Positions 1-8,363 are shown, counted from the stretch's first letter. The stretch is 41,891 bases of DNA from Christensenella sp. UBA4636 (GCA_002405915.1 DHMS01000022.1:1-41891); one strand, 5' to 3'. Translations and numbers: made by a program. Notes: a model not told the origin generated them from the sequence alone.

Positions 1-108
1 AGGAAGAAGCCGTAACCGTCGAAACCGAAGAACTTCCCGCCGAAGAAAACACCGAGGAAGAAGCGGTAACCGTCGAAACCGAAGAACTTCCCGCCGAAGA
101 AAAACCGA
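1..108 (+). repeat. 54-bp tandem repeat, two visible units, inside the DUF1508 gene
   Basis: Units at 1-54 and 55-108 are nearly identical and encode the same Glu-rich 18-residue block. The array may continue to the left of the window. Being a multiple of three, unit gain or loss keeps the frame. Confidence 0.85.
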
Positions 109-641
109 CAACCAAAGCGGCTACTAAGAAAGCGGAAGCGAAAGAAAAGCCGACTGCCGAAAAGAAAGCGGACAAAAAAACGCCCGAAAAAAAGGAAGCG
201 GCAGCTAAAAAGCAACCCGCAAAAGCAGAAAAGAAGCCGACCGCTAAAAAAGCGGGTGAAGAGCAAACGCCCACTCGCTATTCCGGCAAATGGGTAATCG
301 ACAAGGAAAACGACAGATTTTATGCAAAACTCACGGCTTCCAACGGCGAGGTTTTATTGAGAACGGAAAGTTACACCGCACTTTCGGGTATTAAAAGCGG
401 TATCGAAACGGTTAAAAACAATATTCTCAAAAATAACTTTGCTATATCGGTCGACAAAAACGACAATTACTTCATTAAAATTTATTCCTCGTCCACCCGC
501 CTCTTATGCATAAGCGAAGGGTATTCGACGAAAGCCGCTTGCGAAAGCGCAATCGAATCGGTAAAACGCTTTGCGAAAACCGCGGTTATCGTTAAAAAAG
601 AAGAAACTTTCGGCGAAGAAAAACCGACCGAACAAAACTAA
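3..641 (+). CDS. Lys/Glu/Ala-rich protein with two C-terminal DUF1508 (YegP-like) modules, 5' end missing
   Basis: The frame is open from the left edge, so the start lies outside the window; 212 residues are visible. The first ~90 residues are low-complexity and charged: an 18-residue Glu-rich unit (EEAVTVETEELPAEE) occurs twice, then a Lys/Ala/Glu tract resembling the basic tails of bacterial histone-like proteins. Two related ~50-residue modules follow, beginning GKWVIDKENDRFYAKL and FAISVDKNDNYFIKIY, each with the pattern of a beta hairpin plus an 'S..A...AI..V' helix typical of DUF1508/YegP repeats. DUF1508 function is poorly known. A strong terminator follows 27 bases after the stop. The charged arm could bind DNA or RNA, but that is inference. 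The domain call is fairly secure, the role is not. Confidence 0.7.
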   Translation, partial: EEAVTVETEELPAEENTEEEAVTVETEELPAEEKPTTKAATKKAEAKEKPTAEKKADKKTPEKKEAAAKKQPAKAEKKPTAKKAGEEQTPTRYSGKWVIDKENDRFYAKLTASNGEVLLRTESYTALSGIKSGIETVKNNILKNNFAISVDKNDNYFIKIYSSSTRLLCISEGYSTKAACESAIESVKRFAKTAVIVKKEETFGEEKPTEQN

Positions 642-667
642 TCTTATATAAAACACAAAACAAAACG

Positions 668-701
668 CGACGGAGCTTAAATAAAGCCCCGTCGTTTTTT
701 T
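668..701 (+). terminator. Intrinsic terminator of the DUF1508 gene
   Basis: CGACGG (668-673) pairs with CCGTCG (689-694), followed by seven T (695-701). Confidence 0.8.
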
Positions 702-773
702 GCCCGCCGATTTTACAAATCGACTTTTACCTTTACAAATTCAATTTTAAAAACGAATTTTCCATCAACAAAA

Positions 774-799
774 TCCTTGCCGACAAGCAAGGACTTTTT
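774..799. terminator. Bidirectional hairpin terminator between the DUF1508 gene and ppx
   Basis: TCCTTGC (774-780) pairs with GCAAGGA (787-793). T-rich tracts lie on both sides: TTTTT at 795-799 on the plus strand, TTTTG on the minus strand. It is placed just beyond the minus-strand ppx stop and probably ends that transcript. Confidence 0.7.
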
Positions 800-810
800 C
801 GTATCTTTTA

Positions 811-2325
811 TCAGAGTATATCGAGATTCTTTTTGAAAATTCTCTTAAAGTCCTGAGCAACGGTTTTTGCTTCCTTGATTTCAAGCGAAGCGTCGCCCGC
901 AAGCTCGGTTTTCATGATAACGGAATCGCCCAACACGTCGCAAACGATACCGGTAACGCAGCCGGACATGCTTCTATCCAAGCTTTCGGCAATGCGGAGC
1001 ATAACGCCGAGCTTTCTTATAACTTCAACGTCGGCTTCTGTTATGAACTCTTTGTATCTTACGAGTTCGCTCATCGAAAAGTCATCGTTCTTATAAACGG
1101 ATATAACGAGCGCGGCGAGGACTATTTCCCTCTGACTTATTCCGTAAAGCGCGGAGTTAAGAGCAATGTAGCTCGAATGTTTTTGATAATCGTAATACTT
1201 GATGCTTGCGCCCGCGTCGTGGAGCATAGCCGCGACCTTTAAAATTCTCATATGTTGGCGCGGGAATTTGTGAAGAACGCGGAGCTGTTTGAAAAGCTGA
1301 ATACAAATATTGAGAACTTGTTCGACGTGCTTTTCGTTGCAACCGTAGTTTTTAACGAGCGTTTTCAAGCTGTAACCCAAAACGTCCGAAATAGGCTTTT
1401 CGAAGGTAGAGGGCATTGCATAGTTGAACATAAGCCCTTCTCTAAGCCCGCAACCGGAAACGACCATTTCGTTAAAGCCGCAATGAGCGATAACCGACTG
1501 GATAACCGCGAGCGCGCTCGGAAGAATGTCCGCGCGGGAAGAGGAAACGCCTTTGATTCTCTTCTTTTTGTCAAGGTCCATTGCTTTGAGCCTATTGTAG
1601 ATATCGACGAACTCTTCGCTCTGGATATGATAGTTATGAATGATGGGGTACGGACTCTTTTTTACGATTTTGCTAATCTTACCGAGTGCGCGGAAGGAGC
1701 CGCCCACAAGGATAAGTTGAGTTTCGGGGTCGATGTCTTTAAGCCATTCGATCGAAGCGAGCTGCTGAGCGAAGAATTCTTCTATCTTAGCCGTTTGCTC
1801 CGCGGGGGTAAGCCCGTCCGCCGCGAAAAGTTCCGTCAAGGTAATCGCGCCGAAAGGAAGCGTTTTAAAGTTCAAAAGGTTACGGCGGTTATAGTAAATA
1901 ACTTTCGTCGCGCCGCCCGATACTTCGAGGATAAGCCCCTTAGGCACGTCCATCGTGTTGATTATGCCGCGATAAATATAAACGGCTTCCTCTTCCGCGG
2001 ACAAAACTTTGAGCTTAATGCCGCAAGTCGTCGCGACTTCGTCCAAAAAACTCCTTTGGTTTTTGGCGCGCCTTACGGCGGCGGTCGCAACCGCAATAAT
2101 TCTTTCTATCCCGTAAGCGTCGCATAGCTTGCGGAACATTTTCAGCGTTTTAATCGTTTCGGCTATTCTTTGGGGCTTCAAAAAGCCGTCCCTCTCCATA
2201 TCTTTGCCGAGCCTTACGCTTTCTTTGAGCTGGTCGATAACCATAAAATGTCCGTCGCCGAGCATTTTGACGATGACGAGCCGCGCCGAGTTAGAACCTA
2301 AGTCAATAATTCCGATTTTTTCCAA
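811..2325 (-). CDS. ppx: Exopolyphosphatase / pppGpp phosphohydrolase family (Ppx/GppA) with HD-type C-terminus
   Basis: A 504-residue cytoplasmic protein of the ASKHA-fold Ppx/GppA family, which hydrolyses polyphosphate or (p)ppGpp. The N-terminal phosphate-binding loop is visible as IGIIDLGSNSARLVIV, followed by VATAAVRRAKN and the second phosphate loop LILEVSGGATKVIYY. The C-terminal third carries an HD-domain pattern (MLHDAG followed by YQKHSSYIALNSALYG), usual for long Ppx proteins. The frame extends nine codons upstream to another TTG at 2352, but AGAGGT lies 6-7 bases before the TTG at 2325, which also places the start right before the IGIIDLG strand, so I use 2325. It has its own SigA-type promoter (2433-2461) with repeated GTGCAAA sites upstream. 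Which of the two substrates is used cannot be told from sequence. Confidence 0.9.
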   Translation of the reverse strand: MEKIGIIDLGSNSARLVIVKMLGDGHFMVIDQLKESVRLGKDMERDGFLKPQRIAETIKTLKMFRKLCDAYGIERIIAVATAAVRRAKNQRSFLDEVATTCGIKLKVLSAEEEAVYIYRGIINTMDVPKGLILEVSGGATKVIYYNRRNLLNFKTLPFGAITLTELFAADGLTPAEQTAKIEEFFAQQLASIEWLKDIDPETQLILVGGSFRALGKISKIVKKSPYPIIHNYHIQSEEFVDIYNRLKAMDLDKKKRIKGVSSSRADILPSALAVIQSVIAHCGFNEMVVSGCGLREGLMFNYAMPSTFEKPISDVLGYSLKTLVKNYGCNEKHVEQVLNICIQLFKQLRVLHKFPRQHMRILKVAAMLHDAGASIKYYDYQKHSSYIALNSALYGISQREIVLAALVISVYKNDDFSMSELVRYKEFITEADVEVIRKLGVMLRIAESLDRSMSGCVTGIVCDVLGDSVIMKTELAGDASLEIKEAKTVAQDFKRIFKKNLDIL

Positions 2326-2432
2326 TTTACTACCTCTATAGTCAAACCTCAAAGGTATGCGGAAGCTTCCGCATATCCCGAAATAAAGTAATATCCTGTT
2401 TGGGTTTGTATAAAATATTTTTACTTACTAAG

Positions 2433-2461
2433 ATTATATAACAAAAATCATATAAATGCAA
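2433..2461 (-). promoter_or_regulatory. SigA-type promoter of ppx
   Basis: On the minus strand: -35 TTGCAT, 17-bp spacer, -10 TATAAT (reverse complements at 2456-2461 and 2433-2438). The leader to the TTG start is about 100 nt. Confidence 0.7.
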
Positions 2462-2475
2462 GAGGAAAAAACAAT

Positions 2476-2646
2476 ATTTGTGCAAAATTTTTCGGTATTT
2501 TTTTATTTTTTTTCTTCATATGTGAAAAACGGCAAAATCTTCACTGAATGCTCACTTATTTAAAGCTGATTAACGCTCGTTTACTGACTTTTACGACTAA
2601 TTTCCGCTTAAATTTTGCACTTTATATTTGTGCAAATTGCACAAAT
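2476..2646. promoter_or_regulatory. Cluster of GTGCAAA half-sites including a perfect 10-1-10 palindrome
   Basis: ATTTGTGCAA and its complement TTGCACAAAT flank one base at 2626-2646. Single half-sites with the same core occur at 2476-2489 (plus orientation, just upstream of the ppx -35) and 2611-2620 (reverse). The stretch 2326-2757 otherwise holds only the ppx promoter and AT-rich sequence; I see no gene in it. Operator function is inferred. Confidence 0.45.
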
Positions 2647-2757
2647 ACATGTTTAAAGTTGCCGAATATGTAAAAAAAACGGCAATTTATGCCGCTTATC
2701 ACATAAAAAACACAAAAAATTTTTCTTCAGAATTACATTCCCTATCGCCTTATAGCC

Positions 2758-3168
2758 TCACTTATCGTCTTTCAAACTTTTTCCGACATCGTTTTCGTCC
2801 TTATAGACTTTTTGAGAGAAGAAAAACTGAAAAAACGCAAGTGCGATTAAAAACGCGCCGAAGCCCTTTTTCAGATATTCGCCGTCTATCCCGAGCGAAA
2901 AAACCGCGCCGAAAAAGGAAGAGCCGGCGCAAGCGAAGATAACTTTGAAAAGACCTTTCTTTTCGATAAGCCCGTTTTTTGCGTGCATGGTAACGGCGAC
3001 AATCGCCATAGGAATAAAGCTTACGAGGTTAGCCGTCCTAAGCGCGTCGGCGTTCGGAGAGAAGAAAAGCGAAGCGAGCGGAATGAGCGCGGTGCCGCCG
3101 CCCATTCCCATTCCTCCGAGTACTCCGGCAAGCACGCCGGAGAGTAAAAACCATAAAAATCTTAACAT
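2758..3168 (-). CDS. TauE/SafE-family half-transporter (first small unit)
   Basis: A 136-residue membrane protein with about four hydrophobic segments. The glycine-rich entry helix GVLAGVLGGMGMGGGTALIPLASLFF is typical of one TauE/SafE repeat (sulfite/organosulfonate-type anion exporters); 'RTANLVSFIPMAIVAV' follows. Full-length family members have two such repeats in about 250 residues, so this is half-size. Its partner is the similar half at 3374-3742, 205 bases upstream on the same strand; the two presumably form a heterodimer. SD AAGGA lies six bases before the ATG. The C-terminus is a charged tail. Substrate unknown. Confidence 0.75.
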   Translation of the reverse strand: MLRFLWFLLSGVLAGVLGGMGMGGGTALIPLASLFFSPNADALRTANLVSFIPMAIVAVTMHAKNGLIEKKGLFKVIFACAGSSFFGAVFSLGIDGEYLKKGFGAFLIALAFFQFFFSQKVYKDENDVGKSLKDDK

Positions 3169-3253
3169 AAAATTCCTTATACTTAATCCGTAATAGCAAA
3201 GTTTTGCGATAATTTTAGATATCCGTTTTATTCCGTTTTTATTTCGGCATTAA

Positions 3254-3274
3254 ACAAGTTATATAATAACTTGT
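3254..3274. repeat. 9-3-9 perfect inverted repeat between the two TauE/SafE genes
   Basis: ACAAGTTAT (3254-3262) and ATAACTTGT (3266-3274) around ATA. It is AT-rich with no T-run after it, so an operator is likelier than a terminator; no regulator gene is adjacent. Confidence 0.5.
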
Positions 3275-3373
3275 CATCAAAAACTATTTTTAACGCCGTT
3301 TTGTGCGGTTTTTAACGCTAAACAAAATATCCGTTTTTTACCGTTAACCGCGCAAAATCTTAAAGGCTAAAAA

Positions 3374-3742
3374 TCATTTAAAGAACAAAAGCTTAACGCC
3401 CGCCGCGAGCATTAAAACGGCGAATATCTTTGTTATAACGGGGTTTTTGAGCTTCTTTAAAAGCACAGCCCCGATAACGCCGCCCACGCACACGCCGATA
3501 GTCGTAGCGGAAAGCAAAACCCAGTCGTTTTTGAAATTAAACAAGAGAACGCACGCGCTTATAACTGAAGCGGGCAAGATTACGGCAAGCGCGGTCGCAT
3601 GCGATTTTTTAGCGGACAAGGAAAGCGCGAGCGCAAGCCCCGGAACGACAATCATTCCGCCACCGCCGCCCAAAAGCCCGTTCACGGCTCCCGCCAAAAG
3701 CCCGACGAGATAGGGCGAAAATTCCTTAAAGAAAGCTTTCAT
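3374..3742 (-). CDS. TauE/SafE-family half-transporter (second small unit)
   Basis: A 122-residue membrane protein. The N-terminal helix contains GLLAGAVNGLLGGGGGMIVVPGLAL, the glycine-rich signature of TauE/SafE repeats, followed by KKSHATALAVILPASVISA and two more hydrophobic segments ending in VLMLAAGVKLLFFK. Paired with the other half-size gene downstream on the same strand, it makes a split TauE/SafE exporter, an arrangement known in Firmicutes. SD before the ATG is weak (AGTGGT). I infer that both are needed for one transporter; the transported anion cannot be deduced. Confidence 0.75.
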   Translation of the reverse strand: MKAFFKEFSPYLVGLLAGAVNGLLGGGGGMIVVPGLALALSLSAKKSHATALAVILPASVISACVLLFNFKNDWVLLSATTIGVCVGGVIGAVLLKKLKNPVITKIFAVLMLAAGVKLLFFK

Positions 3743-3837
3743 ACCACTATTTTGGGCTTAAAGAAAAATTTTTTGCGAAAATTATCGATATTTTAGGAGT
3801 TTTTATATATTTTTATGCGATAACGATTAGTAAAAGA

Positions 3838-3866
3838 TTGCTTTTTTCCGCCGATTATTGTATAAT
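3838..3866 (+). promoter_or_regulatory. Probable promoter of the surface lipoprotein gene
   Basis: TTGCTT (3838-3843), 17-bp spacer, perfect -10 TATAAT (3861-3866). The -35 is weak. Confidence 0.55.
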
Positions 3867-3928
3867 CTATAAAGTTGATAAAATCTTTTGTCAAAAACAA
3901 ATTATAACTCATTTTTTAAAGGTGAACT

Positions 3929-6900
3929 ATGAACAAGATTAGCAAGTTTAATCTGAAAAAGCTTCCGCTCGTTTTAGGCGCGGCGGCTTTGGCGGTATCT
4001 ATGCTCTTCACGGTTGCTTGTTCGGATAACGGGAATTCGAGTTCTTCCTCGTCCTCCTCTTCCGAAACGAAAGTAACGCAAACGGATTACCAGACGATAG
4101 CGAACGGCGACTTCCAGTTCGGCACGAACGAAAAAGAAGCCGCGGACTACCCCGTATACACGGGGATAAGCTGGTCTAAGTCCAACGATTCGGTATCCAG
4201 CACTTCGGCAACCTCGTCGAGCTATCCTTCGGGCATTATCGATACGAACGATGACGTTTATAACGCAATTTTTACCGATTCTATCGAACACAAACCCGAT
4301 CACGGTAACCCCTATACGCCTTCGTACTACGGCTTAGTCAAGAACGAATACGTGTATTCCGAGGACAACGAGGACAAGAACGACGAAAACAAATACCCGA
4401 CTTTAGGCACGAAAATCTTAATGATTCACAACTACTTAAAGTCCGAAAAGGGTAAAGGCACGGCGCAGAAGTTCACTTCCTCCACGACCGTCACCGTAGA
4501 AAACTACGGCAAAATAAGCGTTTGGGTTAAAACCGATAATCTTACAACCAAGACGGAAACCAAGGAATTCGGCGCATACATTTCGCTCACCAACAACGCG
4601 GGCGAACAAAAATCGCCTCTCACCGTTAGAAACATCAACACTAACGGCGTATGGGAACGTTACGATTTGTACGTCGAAGCGAGCAGCTACTCTACTTCCA
4701 AGGTAAAAGTCGTTTTAGGGCTCGGCAGCGGCAGCAGAAACCTTACGGACGGTTACGTAGAAGGCTTCGCGTTCTTCGATAACGTAACTTACGAAGAAAT
4801 CACCGCCGACGAATACGAAGCGGCTAAGGGAACCGCGGACGCTACGAAGAGTATCTTCAAGCTCGACAACGGCGAATACGTTGATTCTACCGCTAACGAA
4901 CTTAAAGTTACCCTCCCCGCAAAAGCTGCGCACGAAGGCGGCAACGGCACCAAGTCGGACAAGTATGTAGGCGACGAAGAATTTGCTAAGCACGCTAACA
5001 CCTACTCGGTTGCTATCACCCATAAGCTTAGCGACGCGGAAGCAATTCTTGTAGGCAGAACCACAGAACTCAACAAAGTTTACGATGATAATTCCGTTTA
5101 CACGAACGCCATTTACGAAGCGGACTATAAAGCTTTCAACGAAATAACGGGTATTGACAACGTAACCAACCCCGTTTCCTCCACCGCAAAAACCCTTTAT
5201 ATCAATCATAAAGGCACGCCCGTCGGCGCTTCCACTAAAACGACTTTCACTATCGGCGCAGGCACGGTAGAGGACGGCAAGTATTACATGCTTTCCTTCT
5301 ATTCGAAAGTTAAGGCGGGCGCAGGTCAGACGGGAGCTGCGATTTCCGTAGTAGAACCGATGGCGGCGGAAGGCAAAAACTCCACGACCGTTCTTTCGGC
5401 TTTCACGACTAACGATTACGAAAACGAAAAGACTTCCGACTGGGCTTTGACTAAACTCTTCATCGCGAACAAGCTCGGCGACGGCATAGAAAGAGAATAC
5501 AAAATCACAATCGACTTCGGTACGACCGACGAAGGCATAACCGAAAAGTTCAAACTTACCACGGGTTACGCGCTATTTACCGGCTTCACCTTAACGGAAC
5601 TTCCCGAAGACGAATACAACATTGCAACAACTTCCGACACCTACACCGGCAGCGTTTCGCTCGGTCTCGATATGATAAACGGCGTCGAAGAAGATAAAAC
5701 GGACGACAGCTACAACTTCACTTACGGCGCAAGCGACAACTTTACCGTTCGCACCTCTCCCGCTACTTCCGTTATGAACTACACGGGCGTTGTCGGCGGA
5801 CACAAGATGGTCGGCGGAGAAAACACGGCTTACACGAGCGACGACGTTATCTCCGGCATTATCAATACTAAGTATATCGACGCATACGCCTCCCTCGGCT
5901 TGACCGCGGACGAAGTAGCGGCAATCAAGGCTCTTTCCAAGATTAGCGAAAACAAAGAACTTCAACCCCTTATCATAAAGAACACCTCGGCAACCTCTTA
6001 CGGTTACATCGGTTCTTCCAAGACATTCTCGTCCGGCACGACTACCCTCGTTTCCGTAAAAGTTAGGGTTCTCGGAACTGCAAAAGCGTATGTTTACCTC
6101 GGCGTTGCCGATATGCTCGACGAAAATGCGGGCGCGGTCCTCTCTCTCACGGGTGAAAAACACGACGGCGAAAACGGTTTCACTAAGGAATTCGTTCAAG
6201 TCGTAGAAGCAAAAGACTGCATCGAAAAAGGCGGTTGGGCTACGGTTAACTTCGTTATCACCGCGGGCAATGCTGATATTTCTTACAGACTCGAACTCTG
6301 GAACGGTTCAAGAGACGGAAGCAAAAAATCAAGCGGTATCGTTCTCTTCGACGAAGCGACCACTTCCACCCCGTCTATGGCGGAATTCAGAGCTAAGCTT
6401 GCGCCTGATGCGGCAATACTTGAAGATACCCCCACAACTATTAGCTACATCAGAATGCCTTCCACCGTTCAGTACACCGACGCGGACGGCAAAGACGCGA
6501 CGATGACGAGAACTTACGCCGCCGAAGTCGTTTACGAACAGTACACCAAGCTCAAAACGGTTATCGCTACTTACGAAACGATAGACGTCGAACACGAACT
6601 CGACGAAAGAACAAGCGACAGCTCCGATTCTTCTTCCTCTTCGTCTTCCTCGACTTCTACGGACAGCGAAACAAGCTATTCGCTCCCGTTGCAGATTGTT
6701 TCTATCGTAATCTCCGCGTTGATGATTATCGCGATTATTATAATCATCGTCAAGAAGATAATCGGCGCGAAGCACAGACAGAAAGTCGCCTCTCAGATAT
6801 TCTATCAACGCGACAGTCGCGACTCCGCTCAGGACAAGATAAACGCGAACAAAGCTAAACGCGAATCCGCGGCTAAGGCTAAGGACGAAGCGGAAACCAC

Positions 6901-7021
6901 TCCCGCCGAAGAAAAGCCTTACGATTACGACAACCCCGAAAACAACGTCGAAAGCGACGAACCCGCTACGGAAGAAGCGAGCGAAACTCCTAAGGACGAC
7001 GGAAACGGCGAAAACGCGTAA
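3929..7021 (+). CDS. Large surface lipoprotein with serine linkers, repeated beta-sandwich-like modules and a C-terminal membrane anchor
   Basis: 1030 residues, start supported by AAAGGTGA five bases upstream. The N-terminus is a lipoprotein signal (hydrophobic core then FTVAC, Cys at about 31) followed by a poly-serine linker. Three long, Thr/Asn/Gly-rich blocks follow (~55-300, ~330-570, ~575-830); each closes with a similar phrase (GFAFFDNVTYEEI, ALFTGFTLTELPEDEY, IVLFDEATTSTPSMAEF) and contains 'Y/V..V.VKT' strands, resembling carbohydrate-binding or adhesive beta-sandwich modules. After a second Ser-rich linker comes a transmembrane helix (~918-945, IVSIVISALMIIAIIIIIV), a basic stop-transfer and a ~75-residue acidic cytoplasmic tail. 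Having both a lipid anchor and a membrane span is unusual. No enzyme motif was recognised; binding to host or polymer ligands is a guess. Confidence 0.75.
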   Translation: MNKISKFNLKKLPLVLGAAALAVSMLFTVACSDNGNSSSSSSSSSETKVTQTDYQTIANGDFQFGTNEKEAADYPVYTGISWSKSNDSVSSTSATSSSYPSGIIDTNDDVYNAIFTDSIEHKPDHGNPYTPSYYGLVKNEYVYSEDNEDKNDENKYPTLGTKILMIHNYLKSEKGKGTAQKFTSSTTVTVENYGKISVWVKTDNLTTKTETKEFGAYISLTNNAGEQKSPLTVRNINTNGVWERYDLYVEASSYSTSKVKVVLGLGSGSRNLTDGYVEGFAFFDNVTYEEITADEYEAAKGTADATKSIFKLDNGEYVDSTANELKVTLPAKAAHEGGNGTKSDKYVGDEEFAKHANTYSVAITHKLSDAEAILVGRTTELNKVYDDNSVYTNAIYEADYKAFNEITGIDNVTNPVSSTAKTLYINHKGTPVGASTKTTFTIGAGTVEDGKYYMLSFYSKVKAGAGQTGAAISVVEPMAAEGKNSTTVLSAFTTNDYENEKTSDWALTKLFIANKLGDGIEREYKITIDFGTTDEGITEKFKLTTGYALFTGFTLTELPEDEYNIATTSDTYTGSVSLGLDMINGVEEDKTDDSYNFTYGASDNFTVRTSPATSVMNYTGVVGGHKMVGGENTAYTSDDVISGIINTKYIDAYASLGLTADEVAAIKALSKISENKELQPLIIKNTSATSYGYIGSSKTFSSGTTTLVSVKVRVLGTAKAYVYLGVADMLDENAGAVLSLTGEKHDGENGFTKEFVQVVEAKDCIEKGGWATVNFVITAGNADISYRLELWNGSRDGSKKSSGIVLFDEATTSTPSMAEFRAKLAPDAAILEDTPTTISYIRMPSTVQYTDADGKDATMTRTYAAEVVYEQYTKLKTVIATYETIDVEHELDERTSDSSDSSSSSSSSTSTDSETSYSLPLQIVSIVISALMIIAIIIIIVKKIIGAKHRQKVASQIFYQRDSRDSAQDKINANKAKRESAAKAKDEAETTPAEEKPYDYDNPENNVESDEPATEEASETPKDDGNGENA

Positions 7022-7040
7022 AAGCTCAAACTAAACATTA

Positions 7041-7070
7041 ACGGCTACCTTTCGGGTAGCCGTTTTCTTT
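7041..7070 (+). terminator. Terminator of the surface lipoprotein gene
   Basis: ACGGCTACC (7041-7049) pairs with GGTAGCCGT (7055-7063), followed by TTTTCTTT. Confidence 0.85.
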
Positions 7071-7113
7071 GCGTTTTTATCGTTCAAGCGTTTTTAGAGG
7101 GATTTTTTGCATT

Positions 7114-7135
7114 AAAAAAGAGGCTTTCGCCTCTT
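7114..7135 (-). terminator. Terminator of the phosphotransferase gene
   Basis: On the minus strand AAGAGGC and GCCTCTT pair around GAAA, followed by six T (complement of 7114-7119). Confidence 0.8.
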
Positions 7136-7151
7136 CTTTGTATGCTTTAAA

Positions 7152-8264
7152 TTACTTATTTACGATAAATTTATCGACGTATTCCGTCATTTCGTCGTAA
7201 TGCTTTTCGACTTCCGTCAAAAGCTTCATTTGCGCGCGGGCGCGGACTAAGTTGTGGTCGGGGTACTTAATTTTAAAGTATTCGTCGCCGTCGATATAGT
7301 CGGTTAAAAAACGCATTGCAAGTTCGCAAGTTATAACCTTTACGCCGAGCGGAAGAAGATGAATTTCTTCTTTTGTGAGAACGGGGGCTACTTCCGACAA
7401 GAATCCGTCGGTGAACTTTTTAAATAAGTCCATATCCACGCCCATTTTAGAAACGTCCTTTTCGTCCTCCGGGGCGGTCGCCGCGCCGAAGCGGATAGCG
7501 TCGCCGTAATCGTACAAAACGGAACCGGGCATAACGGTATCGAGGTCGATTACGCAAACGGCTTCGCCCGTAACGTTGTCCATAAGCACGTTGTTGAGCT
7601 TTGTGTCGTTATGCGTAACGCGCAAGGGTATTTTCCCGCTTTCTATTTCGTTGACGATTTCGCTCATCATTTTTCTCCTATCGAAAAAGAAGTCTATTTC
7701 CTTTTCGAGGTCTTTGACTCTCCCCGCCTTATCCGCGGCAACCGCGGCTACGAACGCGTAAAAACGCTTTTTGGTGTTGTGGAAGTCCGGTATAGTGTCG
7801 GTGAGCTTTTCCGCGGGAAAATCAAATAAATAACGCTGGAACTCTCCGAAGCCTTTGCCCGCTTGATAGAACTTTTCGCCGTCGTCTATCTTGTCGTAAG
7901 CGGTGGTACCGTCGATAAACACGTCGGCGCGCCAATAATTGCCGTTTCTGTCCTCGTAAAGATAACTTCCGTTGTCACATCTTATGTATGTTAAAACGCG
8001 CCTTGCGGGGTTAATTCCGTCCTCGCGCATAGAATCCACGAGGTGATTTACGACATTGACGATGTTTTCCATCAGCCTTTCGGGGTCGCGGAAAGCAACG
8101 GTGTTTATGCGTTGCAAAACGTAATGAATAACGCTCCCGTCCGCCTGGCGGTAATAAAGTTTGTACGTGAAGTTAACGTTGCCGTTAACAAGTTCTTCCG
8201 CGCTTTCGTAAGTGCCTTCGAAGTCGAAGTGTTTGATAATGTGCTTGATGTCGTTATAAAGCAT
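7152..8264 (-). CDS. APH-fold phosphotransferase resembling N-acetylhexosamine 1-kinase (NahK/LnpB)
   Basis: 370-residue cytoplasmic kinase of the aminoglycoside-phosphotransferase/choline-kinase fold. Visible motifs: N-lobe 'YVLQRINTVAF..PE.LMENI', the catalytic loop RVTHNDTKLNNVLMD (Asp of HND is the likely base) and the metal-binding VIDLDTVMPGSVLYDYGDAIR. This combination matches NahK-type enzymes, which phosphorylate GlcNAc/GalNAc at C1 in host-glycan salvage, more than antibiotic kinases. AAGGAGA is four bases before the ATG. It is monocistronic, divergent from the CPBP protease gene, with a promoter at 8335-8363 and an inverted repeat in the leader. No lacto-N-biose phosphorylase or epimerase is nearby, so the sugar substrate remains open. 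Confidence 0.75.
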   Translation of the reverse strand: MLYNDIKHIIKHFDFEGTYESAEELVNGNVNFTYKLYYRQADGSVIHYVLQRINTVAFRDPERLMENIVNVVNHLVDSMREDGINPARRVLTYIRCDNGSYLYEDRNGNYWRADVFIDGTTAYDKIDDGEKFYQAGKGFGEFQRYLFDFPAEKLTDTIPDFHNTKKRFYAFVAAVAADKAGRVKDLEKEIDFFFDRRKMMSEIVNEIESGKIPLRVTHNDTKLNNVLMDNVTGEAVCVIDLDTVMPGSVLYDYGDAIRFGAATAPEDEKDVSKMGVDMDLFKKFTDGFLSEVAPVLTKEEIHLLPLGVKVITCELAMRFLTDYIDGDEYFKIKYPDHNLVRARAQMKLLTEVEKHYDEMTEYVDKFIVNK

Positions 8265-8297
8265 GCTTTCTCCTTAGGGCGAACCCTTAATCGTTTG

Positions 8298-8320
8298 TGC
8301 GGAGCAAAAATTAGTCCGCA
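8298..8320. promoter_or_regulatory. Inverted repeat just downstream of the kinase promoter (possible operator)
   Basis: TGCGGA (8298-8303) and TCCGCA (8315-8320) with an 11-bp centre. It starts about 15 bases past the -10, where a repressor could block transcription. No T-run follows. Confidence 0.4.
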
Positions 8321-8334
8321 TTTATATATATGAT

Positions 8335-8363
8335 ATGTTACCAAAAAAATTGCGTTTTGTCAA
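8335..8363 (-). promoter_or_regulatory. SigA-type promoter of the kinase gene
   Basis: Minus strand: TTGACA (complement of 8358-8363), 17-bp spacer, TAACAT (complement of 8335-8340). Confidence 0.65.

Noticed and set aside
1252..2127. 291-codon open frame on the plus strand opposite ppx
   Set aside because: Antisense shadow of the conserved Ppx coding region; basic, low-complexity translation, no SD.
2326..2352. Upstream TTG start for ppx
   Set aside because: The TTG at 2325 has AGAGGT at the right distance and fits the family's N-terminus better.
2628..2942. 104-codon plus-strand frame starting in the palindrome region
   Set aside because: Overlaps the TauE/SafE gene in antisense; Arg/Lys-rich tail is a codon-complement artefact.
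4715..6199. Minus-strand frames (4715-5209, 5591-6199) opposite the surface lipoprotein
   Set aside because: Val/Arg-rich shadow translations produced by the Asp/Asn-rich plus-strand gene.
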